Assembly: GCF_004359985.1 (NCBI RefSeq)
Contig: NZ_SMRO01000005.1
Location: forward strand, 109,084-173,083
Direction: 5' to 3'
From: Paraburkholderia flava
GTDB taxonomy: Bacteria; Pseudomonadota; Gammaproteobacteria; Burkholderiales; Burkholderiaceae
Length of the DNA: 64,000 bases
In this document: piece after piece, positions 18,359-28,054 of the stretch
Position numbering within the stretch: position 1 is the first letter of the stretch
Layout: each line of letters begins with the position of its first letter
Translations under genes and position numbers: made by a program
Notes under the pieces: model-generated
Told to the model about the DNA's origin: nothing
Seen by the model: the letters and a program-made list of their open reading frames with translations, nothing else
The model's database searches: none

Positions 18359-20023
18359 TCAGCGAGCGATCGGCTTGTAGCGCAGACGCTTCGGACGCGC
18401 CGCTTCTTCGCCGAGCCGTTTGATCTTGTCGGCTTCGTATTCCTGGTAGTTGCCGTCGAAGAACGTGATCTGCGAATCGCCTTCGAACGCGAGAATGTGC
18501 GTCGCGATCCGGTCGAGGAACCAGCGATCGTGCGAGATCACCATCACGGAGCCGGCGAATTCGAGCAGTGCGTCTTCGAGTGCGCGCAGCGTTTCGACGT
18601 CGAGATCGTTCGACGGTTCGTCGAGCAGCAGGACGTTGCCGCCCGCGATCAGCGTCTTCGCCAGATGCAGCCGGCCGCGCTCGCCGCCCGACAGGTTGCC
18701 GACGTTCTTCTGCTGGTCGCCGCCCTTGAAGTTGAAGCGGCCGATGTACGCACGCGACGGCGTTTCGTACTTGCCGACCGTCAGCACGTCGGCGCCGCCG
18801 GAGATTTCCTCGAACACGGTCTTCGAGCCGTCGAGTGCATCGCGGCTCTGATCGACATACGCGAGCTTCACGGTCGGGCCTTGCACGATCTCGCCCGAAT
18901 CCGGCTGTTCCTTACCGGTCAGCATCCGGAACAGCGTCGACTTGCCGGCGCCGTTCGGTCCGATGATCCCGACGATCGCGCCCGCCGGAATCTTGAAGCT
19001 GACGTCGTCGAGCAGCAGACGGTCACCGTACGCCTTGCTCACGTTCTTGAATTCGATCACTTCATTGCCGAGGCGATCGCCGACCGGGATGAAGATTTCG
19101 AGCGTTTCGTTGCGCTTCTGGTAGTCCTGGCTGTTCAGTTCCTCGAAGCGCGCGATCCGTGCCTTCGATTTCGCCTGGCGTCCCTTCGGGTTCTGGCGCA
19201 CCCACTCCAGTTCCTTCTTGATCGCCTTCTGACGCGCCGATTCCGACGACTCTTCCTGCTTCAGCCGCTCGTCCTTCTGGTCGAGCCAGCTGCTGTAGTT
19301 ACCCTTCCACGGAATGCCGTGGCCGCGGTCGAGTTCGAGAATCCATTCGGCTGCGTTGTCGAGGAAGTAGCGATCGTGGGTCACGGCGACGACGGTGCCA
19401 GGAAAGCGCGTGAGGAACTGTTCGAGCCACTCGACCGATTCCGCGTCCAGGTGGTTGGTCGGCTCATCCAGCAGCAGCATGTCGGGCTTTTCGAGCAGCA
19501 GCTTGCACAGTGCGACGCGACGCTTTTCGCCGCCCGACAGATTTTCGATCTTCGCGTCCCATGCCGGCAGACGCAGCGCGTCGGCGGCGATTTCGATCTG
19601 CTGCTCGGCGCTGCCGTCGGCAGTGGCCAGGATCGCTTCATACTTCGCCTGCTCGGCGGCGAGCGCGTCGAAGTCGGCGTCCGGCTCTGCGTACGCCGCG
19701 TAGATTTCGTCGAGCTTCTTCTGCGCGCCGAACACTTCGCCGAGACCTTCCTCGACGGCTTCGCGCACGGTCTTCTGCGGATCGAGCTGCGGTTCCTGCG
19801 GCAGATAGCCGATGTTCAGGTTCGGCATCGGCGTCGCTTCGCCTTCGATGTCCTTGTCGACGCCCGCCATGATGCGGATCAGCGTCGACTTGCCCGAGCC
19901 GTTCAGGCCGAGCAGACCGATCTTCGCGCCGGGGAAGAACGACAGCGAGATGTCTTTGAGGATCTGGCGCTTGGGCGGCACGATCTTGCCGACCCGGTTC
20001 ATGGTGAAGACGTATTGGGCCAT
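18359..20023 (-). CDS. ettA: energy-dependent translational throttle protein EttA (ABC-F)
   Basis: 554 residues, matching E. coli EttA (555). Two ABC domains without membrane segments: Walker [10 protein letters not shown] then GPNGAGKST, signatures [12 protein letters not shown] and [12 protein letters not shown], each followed by a Walker B ending in LLLDEP. The inter-domain linker that reaches the P-site tRNA is present. EttA binds the ribosomal E site and gates early elongation according to the ATP/ADP ratio. Start is the ATG at 20023 ([13 protein letters not shown]), the conserved N-terminus of the family. Confidence 0.97.
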   Translation of the reverse strand: MAQYVFTMNRVGKIVPPKRQILKDISLSFFPGAKIGLLGLNGSGKSTLIRIMAGVDKDIEGEATPMPNLNIGYLPQEPQLDPQKTVREAVEEGLGEVFGAQKKLDEIYAAYAEPDADFDALAAEQAKYEAILATADGSAEQQIEIAADALRLPAWDAKIENLSGGEKRRVALCKLLLEKPDMLLLDEPTNHLDAESVEWLEQFLTRFPGTVVAVTHDRYFLDNAAEWILELDRGHGIPWKGNYSSWLDQKDERLKQEESSESARQKAIKKELEWVRQNPKGRQAKSKARIARFEELNSQDYQKRNETLEIFIPVGDRLGNEVIEFKNVSKAYGDRLLLDDVSFKIPAGAIVGIIGPNGAGKSTLFRMLTGKEQPDSGEIVQGPTVKLAYVDQSRDALDGSKTVFEEISGGADVLTVGKYETPSRAYIGRFNFKGGDQQKNVGNLSGGERGRLHLAKTLIAGGNVLLLDEPSNDLDVETLRALEDALLEFAGSVMVISHDRWFLDRIATHILAFEGDSQITFFDGNYQEYEADKIKRLGEEAARPKRLRYKPIAR

Positions 20024-20246
20024 TTGCTTGCAATAGGACGTTGGCGACGCCGGCCGCATGAGGACCGGCAATCGGGGGTGAATGGGAAATCGGTACAGGC
20101 CCGCGGTGCAGGCCGGGCAGGGCGCCCGGCACCGGCGCGTCGCTGGGCTTGAGACTGCCCCCGCGCGCGGGCGGATGGTTCAGGTGGCATTGTACTTCGC
20201 CGCGACGGGCGACAGCGAGCGGGGCGGCGTAGCGGCTCGCGCAGAT

Positions 20247-20549
20247 CTACAGCCAGTCCGCGACACCGCCGTGCCGTGAGCAAGTGCCGCTGCGATGGCG
20301 GCTAAAACTATAGGTGCCGTCGCGGCAGCGCGCGGTCGCGCTTTGCGGAACCTGTCCGGACAGCGAGCGCGCCGGCGCATGCACGGTGTCGCCGTCGTGA
20401 TTCCGGTAGGTGTTGTGATTGCTGAGATTGCCTTCGTCGGCGTTCGTGCCGGGTGCGACGTACGCGAATGCCGGCGACACGCTCAATAGAAACGCGACGG
20501 TGAACGCCGCGCACGGACGGATCAATCTGAGTGCGATGGGTCGTCTCAT
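20247..20549 (-). CDS. small secreted protein, DUF3761-like
   Basis: 100 residues. Residues 1-29 are a clear Sec signal peptide (basic start, hydrophobic core, cleavage after AFA). The mature part is short and ends in a conserved block, CRDGTYSFSRHRSGTCSRHG, which I recognise from DUF3761 proteins; two Cys could form a disulfide. It lies 42 nt downstream of ugpC on the same strand but is unlikely to be functionally linked. Exported; function unknown. Confidence 0.7.
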   Translation of the reverse strand: MRRPIALRLIRPCAAFTVAFLLSVSPAFAYVAPGTNADEGNLSNHNTYRNHDGDTVHAPARSLSGQVPQSATARCRDGTYSFSRHRSGTCSRHGGVADWL

Positions 20550-20591
20550 GGTTTCTCGATCGTGCGCGTCGCCGCGTAGTCCCGGCTCGCG

Positions 20592-21680
20592 TCAGTTCGC
20601 CCGCTGCCCACTCGCCGGATCGAAGAAATGCAGATGCCGCGCAGGCAGCGCAACCTGCAGTGCTTCGCCCGCTGCGGGCCGGTGCGTGTGCGGCAGCCGC
20701 GCGGTGACATCGTGCACGCCCCAGCGCCCATGCGCGAGATTATCCGCGCCGAGCAGTTCGCACGAATCGACGGTGAGCGTCGCATGCGCCGCGTCGGGCA
20801 AACCCGGCGTCATGTGCTCGGGACGGATGCCGACGATCCACTCGCGCCCAGCCGTCACTTCGCGACCGATCGACGGTGCACCCGCGATCGGCAGCGAAGG
20901 ACCACCGTCCGCGATCTCGAACGTCGAGCCGTCGGCGGACACGCGGCCGTGCAGCAGATTCATCCCCGGCGAGCCGATGAAGCTCGCGACGAACACCGTC
21001 GCGGGCCGCTCGTAGACGTCGGTCGGCGAGCCGATCTGTTCGGCGTGGCCCTTGTTCATCACGATCACGCGCTGCGCGAGCGTCATCGCTTCGACCTGGT
21101 CGTGCGTGACGTACAGGCTCGTCGTCGCGAGGCGCGCATGTAGTCGCTGGATTTCGAGCCGCATCTGCACGCGCAGCCGCGCGTCGAGATTCGACAGCGG
21201 CTCGTCGAACAGAAACACCGCCGGTTCGCGCACGATCGCGCGACCCATCGCAACGCGCTGCCGCTGACCGCCCGACAATTCGCGCGGCTTGCGTTCGAGC
21301 AGTGGCCCGAGTTCGAGAATCTTCGCGGCCGCATCGACGCGCTGCGCGATCATGGCGGGCGCAGTGCCCGCGATCTTCAGCGCGTAGCCCATGTTCTGCG
21401 CGACGCTCATGTGCGGATACAGCGCGTAGTTCTGGAACACCATCGCGATGTTCCGGTCTTTCGGTTCGAGCCGGTTCACGACCGTGCCGCCGATCGAGAT
21501 CTCGCCGTCGGAGATGCTCTCGAGCCCGGCGACCATCCGCAGCAGCGTCGACTTGCCGCAACCCGACGGACCCACCATCACGACGAACTCGCCGTCGCGG
21601 ATGTCCACATCGATCCCGTGCAGCACGAACTGTTTGCCGTCGTAGGTCTTCTTGACAGCCTTGAGCGTCAGCGCAGCCAT
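20592..21680 (-). CDS. ugpC: sn-glycerol-3-phosphate-type ABC importer, ATP-binding subunit
   Basis: 362 residues of the MalK/UgpC group: Walker [10 protein letters not shown] near residue 37, signature [15 protein letters not shown], Walker [12 protein letters not shown] and a C-terminal regulatory TOBE domain (about 240-362). It energises uptake by the two permeases encoded just upstream. Last gene of the ugpB-ugpA-ugpE-ugpC run, with an 87-nt gap after ugpE. The symbol follows the E. coli gene order and family; glycerol-3-phosphate or glycerophosphodiester uptake is inferred. Confidence 0.92.
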   Translation of the reverse strand: MAALTLKAVKKTYDGKQFVLHGIDVDIRDGEFVVMVGPSGCGKSTLLRMVAGLESISDGEISIGGTVVNRLEPKDRNIAMVFQNYALYPHMSVAQNMGYALKIAGTAPAMIAQRVDAAAKILELGPLLERKPRELSGGQRQRVAMGRAIVREPAVFLFDEPLSNLDARLRVQMRLEIQRLHARLATTSLYVTHDQVEAMTLAQRVIVMNKGHAEQIGSPTDVYERPATVFVASFIGSPGMNLLHGRVSADGSTFEIADGGPSLPIAGAPSIGREVTAGREWIVGIRPEHMTPGLPDAAHATLTVDSCELLGADNLAHGRWGVHDVTARLPHTHRPAAGEALQVALPARHLHFFDPASGQRAN

Positions 21681-21767
21681 TCCACCCGCCTTTCAGTGCA
21701 GAGGCGGCCGGCTCGATCCGAGCGGCCGCGTGTTGTGTTCATTGAGGTATTCACTGCTTCGGCCCGC

Positions 21768-22613
21768 TCACTTTTCCGCATCGACGAGCCCGCGCACGAA
21801 CCAGCGCTGCATCGTCAGCACGACCGCGAGCGGCGGCAACATCGCGAGCAGCGTTGCGGTCATCACCAGATGCCATTCCGTCGCGGTGTCGCCGGACGCG
21901 ATCATGCTCTTGATCCCGACGACCGCCGTCGTCAGCGACTGCTGGCTCGTGATCAAAATCGGCCACAGATACTGGTTCCAGCCGTAGATGAAGGTGATCA
22001 CGAACAGCGCGGCGACGTTCGTCTTCGACAGCGGCATCACGATGTCCCACAGGAATCGCAGCGGCCCCGCGCCGTCGATGCGCGCGGCCTCCATCAATTC
22101 GTCGGGCAGCGTCATGAAGAACTGGCGGAACAGGAACGTCGCGGTTGCGGATGCGATCAGCGGCAGCGTGAGCCCTGCGTACGTGTTGCTCAGATGCATC
22201 GACGATACGACCTGCACCGTCGGGAAGATGCGCACCTCGACCGGCAGCATCAGCGTGATGAAGATCAGCCAGAACGCCGTATTGCGAAACGGGAAACGGA
22301 AGAACACGATCGCGTACGCCGACAGCATCGAGACCGCGATCTTGCAGACCGCGATGACGAGCGCCATCACGAGGCTGTTGAACAGCATCCGGCCGAACGG
22401 CGCGGCCGCGTTGCCGCTGCCCTGCGACCACACGGTCGCAACGTTCTCGAACAGATGCGTGCTCGGGATCAGCGACAGCGGCACGGTGAACACTTCATGC
22501 TCACTCATCGTGGCCGCGCAGAACGCGACGTACACGGGAAACACCACCAGCACGACGCCGATCAGCAGCACCGCGTGGCAGAAGATATCGAAACCGCGTC
22601 GATTTTCGATCAT
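21768..22613 (-). CDS. ugpE: sn-glycerol-3-phosphate-type ABC importer, permease subunit
   Basis: 281 residues, six transmembrane helices, with the EAA loop that contacts the ATPase ([20 protein letters not shown]). Start ATG at 22613 overlaps the ugpA stop by 4 nt (ATGA), so the two permease halves are translationally coupled in equal amounts, as expected for a heterodimeric channel. Confidence 0.93.
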   Translation of the reverse strand: MIENRRGFDIFCHAVLLIGVVLVVFPVYVAFCAATMSEHEVFTVPLSLIPSTHLFENVATVWSQGSGNAAAPFGRMLFNSLVMALVIAVCKIAVSMLSAYAIVFFRFPFRNTAFWLIFITLMLPVEVRIFPTVQVVSSMHLSNTYAGLTLPLIASATATFLFRQFFMTLPDELMEAARIDGAGPLRFLWDIVMPLSKTNVAALFVITFIYGWNQYLWPILITSQQSLTTAVVGIKSMIASGDTATEWHLVMTATLLAMLPPLAVVLTMQRWFVRGLVDAEK

Positions 22614-23494
22614 GAGTATTGAACCCTCCGCTCGACGAAACGGAACTGCACGACCGTCAGCCCGACGACGATCACCATCAGCACGACCGACTGCGCGCCC
22701 GAGCTGCCGATGTCGAGCCCCTGGAAGCCTTCCGCGAAAATCTTGTAGATCAGCGTGCGGGTCGCCTGAGCGGGACCGCCGCCGGTGGCTGCATCGATGA
22801 CCGGGAACGTGTCGAAGAACGCGTAGACCAGATTCACGACGAGCAGGAAGAAGCTGGTCGGCGACAGCAGCGGCAGCGCGATGCCGAAGAAGCGCCGCAC
22901 CGGACCGGCACCGTCGATCGCAGCGGCTTCGATCAGCGAACGCGGAATCGCCTGCAGGCCCGCGTAGAAGAACAGGAAGTTGTAGCTGACCTGCTTCCAC
23001 ACCGACGCGAGCACGACGAGGAACATCGCCTGCCCCGCGTTCAGCGCGTGATTCCACACGATGCCGTACTTCGCGAGCGCATACGTGACGAGTCCGATGC
23101 TCGGATTGAACAGGAACGACCACAGCACGGCCGCGATCGCGGGCGCGACTGCGTACGGCCAGATCAGCAGCGTCTGGTACGCCTTCGCGCCGCGCGTCAC
23201 GCGGTCCGCGCAGGCCGCGAGCAGCAGCGAGATCACGAGACCGGACACCGTGACGAGCGTGCAGAAAATGAGCGTCGTCCACATCGACGACAGATACAGC
23301 GGATCGGCGAACAGCTGGCGGAAGTTCGCCAGCCCGACGAATTCGCTCGACGTGCCGAACGCGTCCTGGGTCTGCGTCGATTGCCATAGCGCGGCGCCGG
23401 CGGGCCACAGGAAGAAAACCAGCGTGATCGCGAGCTGAGGGCCGACGAGCAGATAGGGCAGGACGCCTGAGCCGAAGCGGGAGCGTTTATCCAT
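22610..23494 (-). CDS. ugpA: sn-glycerol-3-phosphate-type ABC importer, permease subunit
   Basis: 294 residues, six transmembrane helices, EAA loop [20 protein letters not shown]. Start set at 23494 (MDKRSRFG), preceded by AGGAAA; a longer frame reaches into the intercistronic hairpin and is not used. Second gene of the operon, 113 nt after the binding-protein gene, with a strong hairpin in that gap. Confidence 0.93.
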   Translation of the reverse strand: MDKRSRFGSGVLPYLLVGPQLAITLVFFLWPAGAALWQSTQTQDAFGTSSEFVGLANFRQLFADPLYLSSMWTTLIFCTLVTVSGLVISLLLAACADRVTRGAKAYQTLLIWPYAVAPAIAAVLWSFLFNPSIGLVTYALAKYGIVWNHALNAGQAMFLVVLASVWKQVSYNFLFFYAGLQAIPRSLIEAAAIDGAGPVRRFFGIALPLLSPTSFFLLVVNLVYAFFDTFPVIDAATGGGPAQATRTLIYKIFAEGFQGLDIGSSGAQSVVLMVIVVGLTVVQFRFVERRVQYS

Positions 23495-23530
23495 CGAATT
23501 TTCCTGCTGGAGTGAAACGTGATGCGGAAC

Positions 23531-23570
23531 GACGAAGCGGCCGCGTGGGTAAAACCACGGCCGCTTCGTC
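23531..23570. repeat. intercistronic hairpin between ugpB and ugpA
   Basis: Arms 23531-23548 and 23555-23570 pair over 16 bp with a 2-nt bulge and a GTAAAA loop. On the minus strand no T-run follows, so it is not an ordinary terminator. Such stems after a binding-protein gene usually protect the upstream mRNA from 3' decay and lower expression of the permease genes. Confidence 0.65.
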
Positions 23571-23607
23571 ATGCTTCTCTGCTTTTACAACCGGTACGAC
23601 AACCGTA

Positions 23608-24933
23608 TTAGCTGCCTGCCTTCTCGAAACGACGCAGCAGTTCGTTGCCACGCGACACCGCCGAGTCGAGCGCTTGCTGCGGCGACTTCTTCTCCGCCCA
23701 GACCTGTTCGAGTTCTTCGTCGATGATCGTGCGGATCTGCGGCATGTTGCCGAGACGCAGGCCCTTCGTGAACGGCAGCGGCGGTTTGTTCAGCATCTGC
23801 TTGATTGCCGTGTCGCTGCCCGGGTTCTTTTCATAGAAGCCCTGTTGCTGCGTCAGCTCATACGCGGCCTTCGTGACCGGCAGATAGCCCGTGTCCTGGT
23901 GCCACTTCGCGGCGACGGCCGGCGAGCTCAGGTACGCGAGGAACTTCGCGACGCCCTTGTACGTGGCCGGATCCTTGCCCGACAGCACCCACAGGCTCGC
24001 GCCACCGATGATCGCGTTCTGCGGCGCACCCTTCACGTTCGCGTCGTACGGCATCATGCCGGTGCCGAAGTTGAACTTCGCGTACTTCTTGATCGTCGCG
24101 AGCGAGCCCGACGAGTTCGTGATGATCCCGCAGTCGCCGCTATAGAACTTCGACACCGGTTCGTCCTTGCGGCCGACGTACGAGAACGTGCCTTCCTTCG
24201 CCATCTTCTGCAGGAACTGGATGTGCGCGACCTGCAACGGCTTGTTGAATTCGAGCACCGCGTCGGTGCCGTCGAAGCCGTTGTTCTCCGACGCGAACGG
24301 CGCACCGTGCCACGCACTGTAGTTCTCGAGCTGGATCCAGCTCTGCCAGCCCGACGAGTAGCCGCACGACATCCCCGATGCCTTCAGCTTCTGTGCGTCC
24401 TGTTCGAGTTCGGCCCACGTCTTCGGCGGCTTGTTCGGATCGAGCCCGGCCTTCTTGAACGCGTCCTTGTTGTAGTACAGCACCGGCGTCGAGCTGTTGA
24501 ACGGCATCGAGATCAGCTCGTTGGTCTTCGCGTCGCTGTAGTAGCTGGCGATGGTCGGCACGAACGCTTTTTCGTCGAGCGGCACGCCGGCCTGCTTGAA
24601 CACGTCGGAGACCGGAATGACGGCCTTCTTCGCCTGGATCATCGTGGCGGTGCCGACTTCGTACACCTGCAGGATCGCGGGCGCGTTACCGCTGCGGTAC
24701 GCGGCGATGCCGGCGGCGAGCGTCTGGTCGTAATTGCCCTTGTAGACCGGAACGATCTTGTAGTCGCTTTGCGACGCGTTGAACGCGTTCGCGATGTCGT
24801 TCAGGCGTTCGCCCAGTGCGGCTTCCATCCCGTGCCAGAACTGGATTTCGGTTGCGGCCTGCGCGTGCTGGGCGACGCCCAGGGCGAGCACGGCAGCAAC
24901 GGACAGCGAACGGATCAGGGGTTTTCCAATCAT
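23608..24933 (-). CDS. ugpB: sn-glycerol-3-phosphate-type ABC importer, periplasmic binding protein
   Basis: 441 residues. Signal peptide 1-26 (cleavage after AQA), then a cluster B solute-binding protein starting [18 protein letters not shown], which matches the UgpB N-terminus closely. UgpB captures glycerol-3-phosphate and glycerophosphocholine in the periplasm. Start at 24933 with GGAGA upstream. First gene of the operon; its promoter lies in the 480-bp gap shared with the porin. Confidence 0.93.
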   Translation of the reverse strand: MIGKPLIRSLSVAAVLALGVAQHAQAATEIQFWHGMEAALGERLNDIANAFNASQSDYKIVPVYKGNYDQTLAAGIAAYRSGNAPAILQVYEVGTATMIQAKKAVIPVSDVFKQAGVPLDEKAFVPTIASYYSDAKTNELISMPFNSSTPVLYYNKDAFKKAGLDPNKPPKTWAELEQDAQKLKASGMSCGYSSGWQSWIQLENYSAWHGAPFASENNGFDGTDAVLEFNKPLQVAHIQFLQKMAKEGTFSYVGRKDEPVSKFYSGDCGIITNSSGSLATIKKYAKFNFGTGMMPYDANVKGAPQNAIIGGASLWVLSGKDPATYKGVAKFLAYLSSPAVAAKWHQDTGYLPVTKAAYELTQQQGFYEKNPGSDTAIKQMLNKPPLPFTKGLRLGNMPQIRTIIDEELEQVWAEKKSPQQALDSAVSRGNELLRRFEKAGS

Positions 24934-25242
24934 CGATGGGTCTCCTTCGATACTTGCGTGTGAGCGCCTCTCGGGCGGATGCGCGATTCTAATTCGGGTC
25001 GATGACAATAAAATGCTGGAGTCCTGCGGATCGACCGGCACAGATTCTTTCGCTGTATTGCACGGTTGATCGCACATCTACGCCGGTTGCAACCGGCTTT
25101 GCAGGCCCATAAAAGGCGCAATGTATCACTGGTTTTGCCGAACCCTGCATCGGCGGAAACGCGGATTGCGCTGTGGCCTTCGACAAAGCGCCATGCTGGT
25201 GCAACGCCGCTGTCGCGTCCTCCCGCCACCCCGCCGGTATAT
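24934..25242. other. ugpB side of the ugpB-porin intergenic region
   Basis: No gene is apparent. This part should hold the ugpB promoter and any pho-type or catabolite sites, but I could not identify a convincing -35/-10 pair close to ugpB. Confidence 0.4.
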
Positions 25243-25302
25243 CCCAAAAATATGGAACGACGTCCAAAAATATATTGGACGTTCCTTTCAGTCTGCTTTA
25301 TG
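25243..25302. promoter_or_regulatory. palindrome and direct repeat overlapping the porin promoter
   Basis: CCAAAAATAT occurs twice exactly 20 bp apart (25243-25252, 25263-25272). An interrupted inverted repeat spans 25253-25284 (GGAA plus CGTCCAA against TTGGACG plus TTCC). Its right arm contains the plus-strand -35 candidate TTGGAC (25274-25279), with a -10-like TTATGT 17 bp on (25297-25302). The left arm contains a TTGGAC on the minus strand as well. Probably an operator controlling the porin and perhaps ugpB. Confidence 0.5.
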
Positions 25303-25414
25303 TTCAACCACCCTCGACTGCCGGATGCCGGGCGTTGGGGTTTCGCCTCAGGCTGCGGGCAGCACCGCTCGCTGCAACGACAAGAAATTCATAGATTCCT
25401 GGAGACGGATTCAG

Positions 25415-26572
25415 ATGAAAAAACCACTTCTCGTATTCACCGCACTCAGCACGTTCGCAGGTGTCGCGCATGCACAAAGCAGCGTGACGCTGTATGGCCT
25501 GATCGATACCGGGCTTAGCTACGTCAACCACAGCGCGACCGCGACCGGCTCGGGCAAGCGCTTCAAATACGACGACGGCGTCGCGCAAGGCACGCGTTGG
25601 GGCATGCGCGGTTCCGAGGATCTCGGCAACGGATACAGCGCGGTCTTCGTGCTCGAAAACGGCTTCAACACCGGCACCGGCGCGCTGAACCAGGGCGGCG
25701 CGGAGTTCGGTCGCCAGGCGTTTGTTGGGTTGTCGTCGAAGTCGGTCGGCGCGGTGACGTTCGGCCGCCAGTATTCGCTATCGACCGACGTGCTCGGCAA
25801 CCAGTATTCGGCCGGCACGAACAACATGGCCGGCAACTACGCGTATCACATCAACGACGTCGACCAGCTGGTCAACAGCCGGATCAACAACTCGGTGAAG
25901 TTCGCATCGGTGGACTTTTCGGGTTTCAAATTCGGCGCGTTGTACGGCTTCTCGAATCAGGCGGGCGCGTTCGCCGGGTCGGCGCCGGTCGGCTCGACGG
26001 GGTCGTCGCGCACGTACAGCTTCGGGCTCAACTATGCAGCAGGCAGCCTGTCGGTCGGCGCAGCCTATACGGACATTTCGTATCCGACAGCCGCCGCACC
26101 GAGCATCCTGACGACGATCTCGAACGTCAATGCGGGCGGCACCGGTGGTGGCAAGGATCTGCGCACGTTCGGCATCGGTGCGCGCTATCTGTTCGGCCCG
26201 CTGGCCGTGTTCGGGCTCTATACGAATACGCGCATCGAAGCGCTGAACGGCGCAGCGACGGACTTCGACGCGTACGACATCGGCGCGCGCTACAACTTCA
26301 CGCCAGCGTTGACGGGCAGCCTCGCGTATACGTACGAGAACATGCACAACGCGAACAGCGGCCACTGGAACCAGGTCGACGCGAGTCTCGATTACGCGCT
26401 GTCGAAGCGTACCGATGTCTATGTGGTCGGCGTGTTCCAGAAGGCAGCGGGACGCAACGGCGCAACGGACGTGCAGGCGCAGATCGGGTCGAGCACGGCG
26501 TTCTTCGGTCCGTCGGGTGCGGGGACGACGAATCAGCTGGCCGCTCGTGTCGGTATCCGGCACAAGTTCTGA
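25415..26572 (+). CDS. Gram-negative porin (OmpC-like, 16-strand)
   Basis: 385 residues. Signal peptide 1-20 (cleavage after AHA), mature start QSSVTLYGLIDTGLSYV, the hallmark of beta-proteobacterial general porins, and a C-terminal Phe (VGIRHKF) recognised by the BAM machinery. It forms a trimeric outer-membrane channel for small solutes. Start at 25415 with GGAGA about 9 nt upstream. Divergent from the ugp operon, closed by a strong terminator. Confidence 0.95.
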   Translation: MKKPLLVFTALSTFAGVAHAQSSVTLYGLIDTGLSYVNHSATATGSGKRFKYDDGVAQGTRWGMRGSEDLGNGYSAVFVLENGFNTGTGALNQGGAEFGRQAFVGLSSKSVGAVTFGRQYSLSTDVLGNQYSAGTNNMAGNYAYHINDVDQLVNSRINNSVKFASVDFSGFKFGALYGFSNQAGAFAGSAPVGSTGSSRTYSFGLNYAAGSLSVGAAYTDISYPTAAAPSILTTISNVNAGGTGGGKDLRTFGIGARYLFGPLAVFGLYTNTRIEALNGAATDFDAYDIGARYNFTPALTGSLAYTYENMHNANSGHWNQVDASLDYALSKRTDVYVVGVFQKAAGRNGATDVQAQIGSSTAFFGPSGAGTTNQLAARVGIRHKF

Positions 26573-26607
26573 TTTTGTTCTGCCGGTTCTGCCGGTTTGC
26601 GGAAAAG

Positions 26608-26646
26608 AAATGCCGGGCCGGGTTCGACAGACCCGGCCCGGCATTT
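26608..26646. terminator. bidirectional terminator between porin and efflux operon
   Basis: A 16-bp stem (26608-26623 with 26631-26646) and 7-nt loop, followed by further T residues on the plus strand. Serves the convergent porin and the efflux OMF gene, whose stop lies 2 bp away. Confidence 0.9.
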
Positions 26647-26647
26647 T

Positions 26648-28054
26648 TTATTTCGCGTTCGCGTTCGCGCTCTCGATGCTGTCGGCACTCCAGCCGCCGC
26701 CCATCGCCTGATAAAGCTGCACGCGCGAACTCAGCGCGTTCGCGCGAATCTGCACGACGCTCAGCTGTGCGGAGAGCAGACCGCGCTGCGCATCGAGTTG
26801 ATCGAGATAGGTCGTGTAGCCTTCGCGATAACGGTTGGTCGCGATGCGCAGCGTTTCGACCAGCGTGTCGCGCTGCGCTTTGACCAAGGTCAGTTGCTCG
26901 TCGTAGTGCTGCGCCGACGCGAGCGCGTCTTCGACTTCACGAAAGGCCGTCAGTACCGTACCGCGATAGGCGAACGCCGCTTCGTCGCGTTGCGCGCCTG
27001 CCTTGTCGGCTTCGGCGGTCAGCTTGCCGCCTTCGAACAGTGGCGCGAGCAGACTGCCGCCCAGTGACCAGATCGTGATCGGATCGATCTGCGCAGTCGA
27101 AAACGATCGACCCAGCGCGGTCGACAGACGCACCTGCGGCAGGAAGTTTTTCCGCGCGACGAGCAGCGATTTGTCCGCGGCCGCGAGCTGATACTCGGCC
27201 GCTGCGATATCGGGCCGACGACGCAGCAGGTTCGACGGCAGGCCTGCGGGAATGCCGGGCTCGGTCAACGCATCGAAGACGGCGCCGCGTTCGATCGCCG
27301 ACGGTGTTTCGTCGGTGAGCAGGCTCAACGCATTTTCGGCTTTCGCGATTGCCAGTTCAGTGCTGGGAATCAGTTGTTCGGTCGACTCGTACTCGGCCTG
27401 CGCCTGCTGTAGTTCCAGCTTCGACGAATAGCCCTGGTCGAATTGCCGTTTCGCGAGGCGCAGCGAATCGGCGCGCGCGGCGAGCGTTTCGTGGGCAATT
27501 TTCAGTTGCGCATCGAGACTGAGCAGTGTGATGTAGCCGCTCGCGGTCGCACCGGCAATCGATAGCCGCGTCGCGTCGCGTGCCGCTTCGCTGGCGAGAT
27601 ACGCATCGCGTGCCGCCGACTGTTGATCGGACAGCCGGCCAAACAGATCCACTTCCCACGCTGCTTCGACTTCGAACTGTCCGCCGCTTTGGAAAAGCTG
27701 CGTCCCAAAGCCGCTGACGCTGCTCGAGCGCAACGCACCGGCGTTCGCATCGAGCGTCGGCAGCAGTGCGGAGCGTGCCAGTTGCACGTTGGCACGCGCC
27801 GCGCGCACGCGACTCACAGCGACGTTGATATCGGTGTTGTTCGCGAGCGCCTTCTCGACCAGCGCGGTCATCGCCGGATCGCCGAATTGCCGCCACCATG
27901 CGGTATCGAGCGGCGTCGTCGGTCCGGCATCGGTGCGCCACGTTGCGGGCGGCGCGACGGCGGGCACCGTCGCGGTTTTTACCGGCGGCCCGGAGCAGGC
28001 CGCAAGCAGCAGCGCGACGGCGAGAAGAGAGACGGAGCGGTTCACGGGCTTCAC
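26648..28054 (-). CDS. NodT-family outer-membrane efflux lipoprotein
   Basis: 468 residues. Lipoprotein signal with lipobox LLAAC (Cys20), then two tandem OEP repeats of long helices typical of TolC/OprM-like trimers. Forms the outer-membrane duct of the tripartite pump whose adaptor and MFS pump are encoded just upstream. Its ATG overlaps the adaptor stop by 4 nt. Confidence 0.92.
   Translation of the reverse strand: MKPVNRSVSLLAVALLLAACSGPPVKTATVPAVAPPATWRTDAGPTTPLDTAWWRQFGDPAMTALVEKALANNTDINVAVSRVRAARANVQLARSALLPTLDANAGALRSSSVSGFGTQLFQSGGQFEVEAAWEVDLFGRLSDQQSAARDAYLASEAARDATRLSIAGATASGYITLLSLDAQLKIAHETLAARADSLRLAKRQFDQGYSSKLELQQAQAEYESTEQLIPSTELAIAKAENALSLLTDETPSAIERGAVFDALTEPGIPAGLPSNLLRRRPDIAAAEYQLAAADKSLLVARKNFLPQVRLSTALGRSFSTAQIDPITIWSLGGSLLAPLFEGGKLTAEADKAGAQRDEAAFAYRGTVLTAFREVEDALASAQHYDEQLTLVKAQRDTLVETLRIATNRYREGYTTYLDQLDAQRGLLSAQLSVVQIRANALSSRVQLYQAMGGGWSADSIESANANAK

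Noticed and set aside
17279..20152. A 957-codon open frame on the plus strand across the DUF748 and EttA genes
   Set aside because: Arg/His-rich composition without domains, exactly antisense to two well-recognised genes; a high-GC shadow frame. The same holds for the long antisense frames at 10216-11838, 27898-30102, 37190-39286 and 51809-53542.
23531..23570. ugp intercistronic stem as a Rho-independent terminator
   Set aside because: No T-run follows on the operon strand and three cotranscribed genes lie downstream.
25066..25414. Coding sequence upstream of the porin signal peptide
   Set aside because: The frame is open for 98 codons before the porin ATG, but the porin signal peptide and ribosome site are clear at 25415 and the region carries promoter elements.
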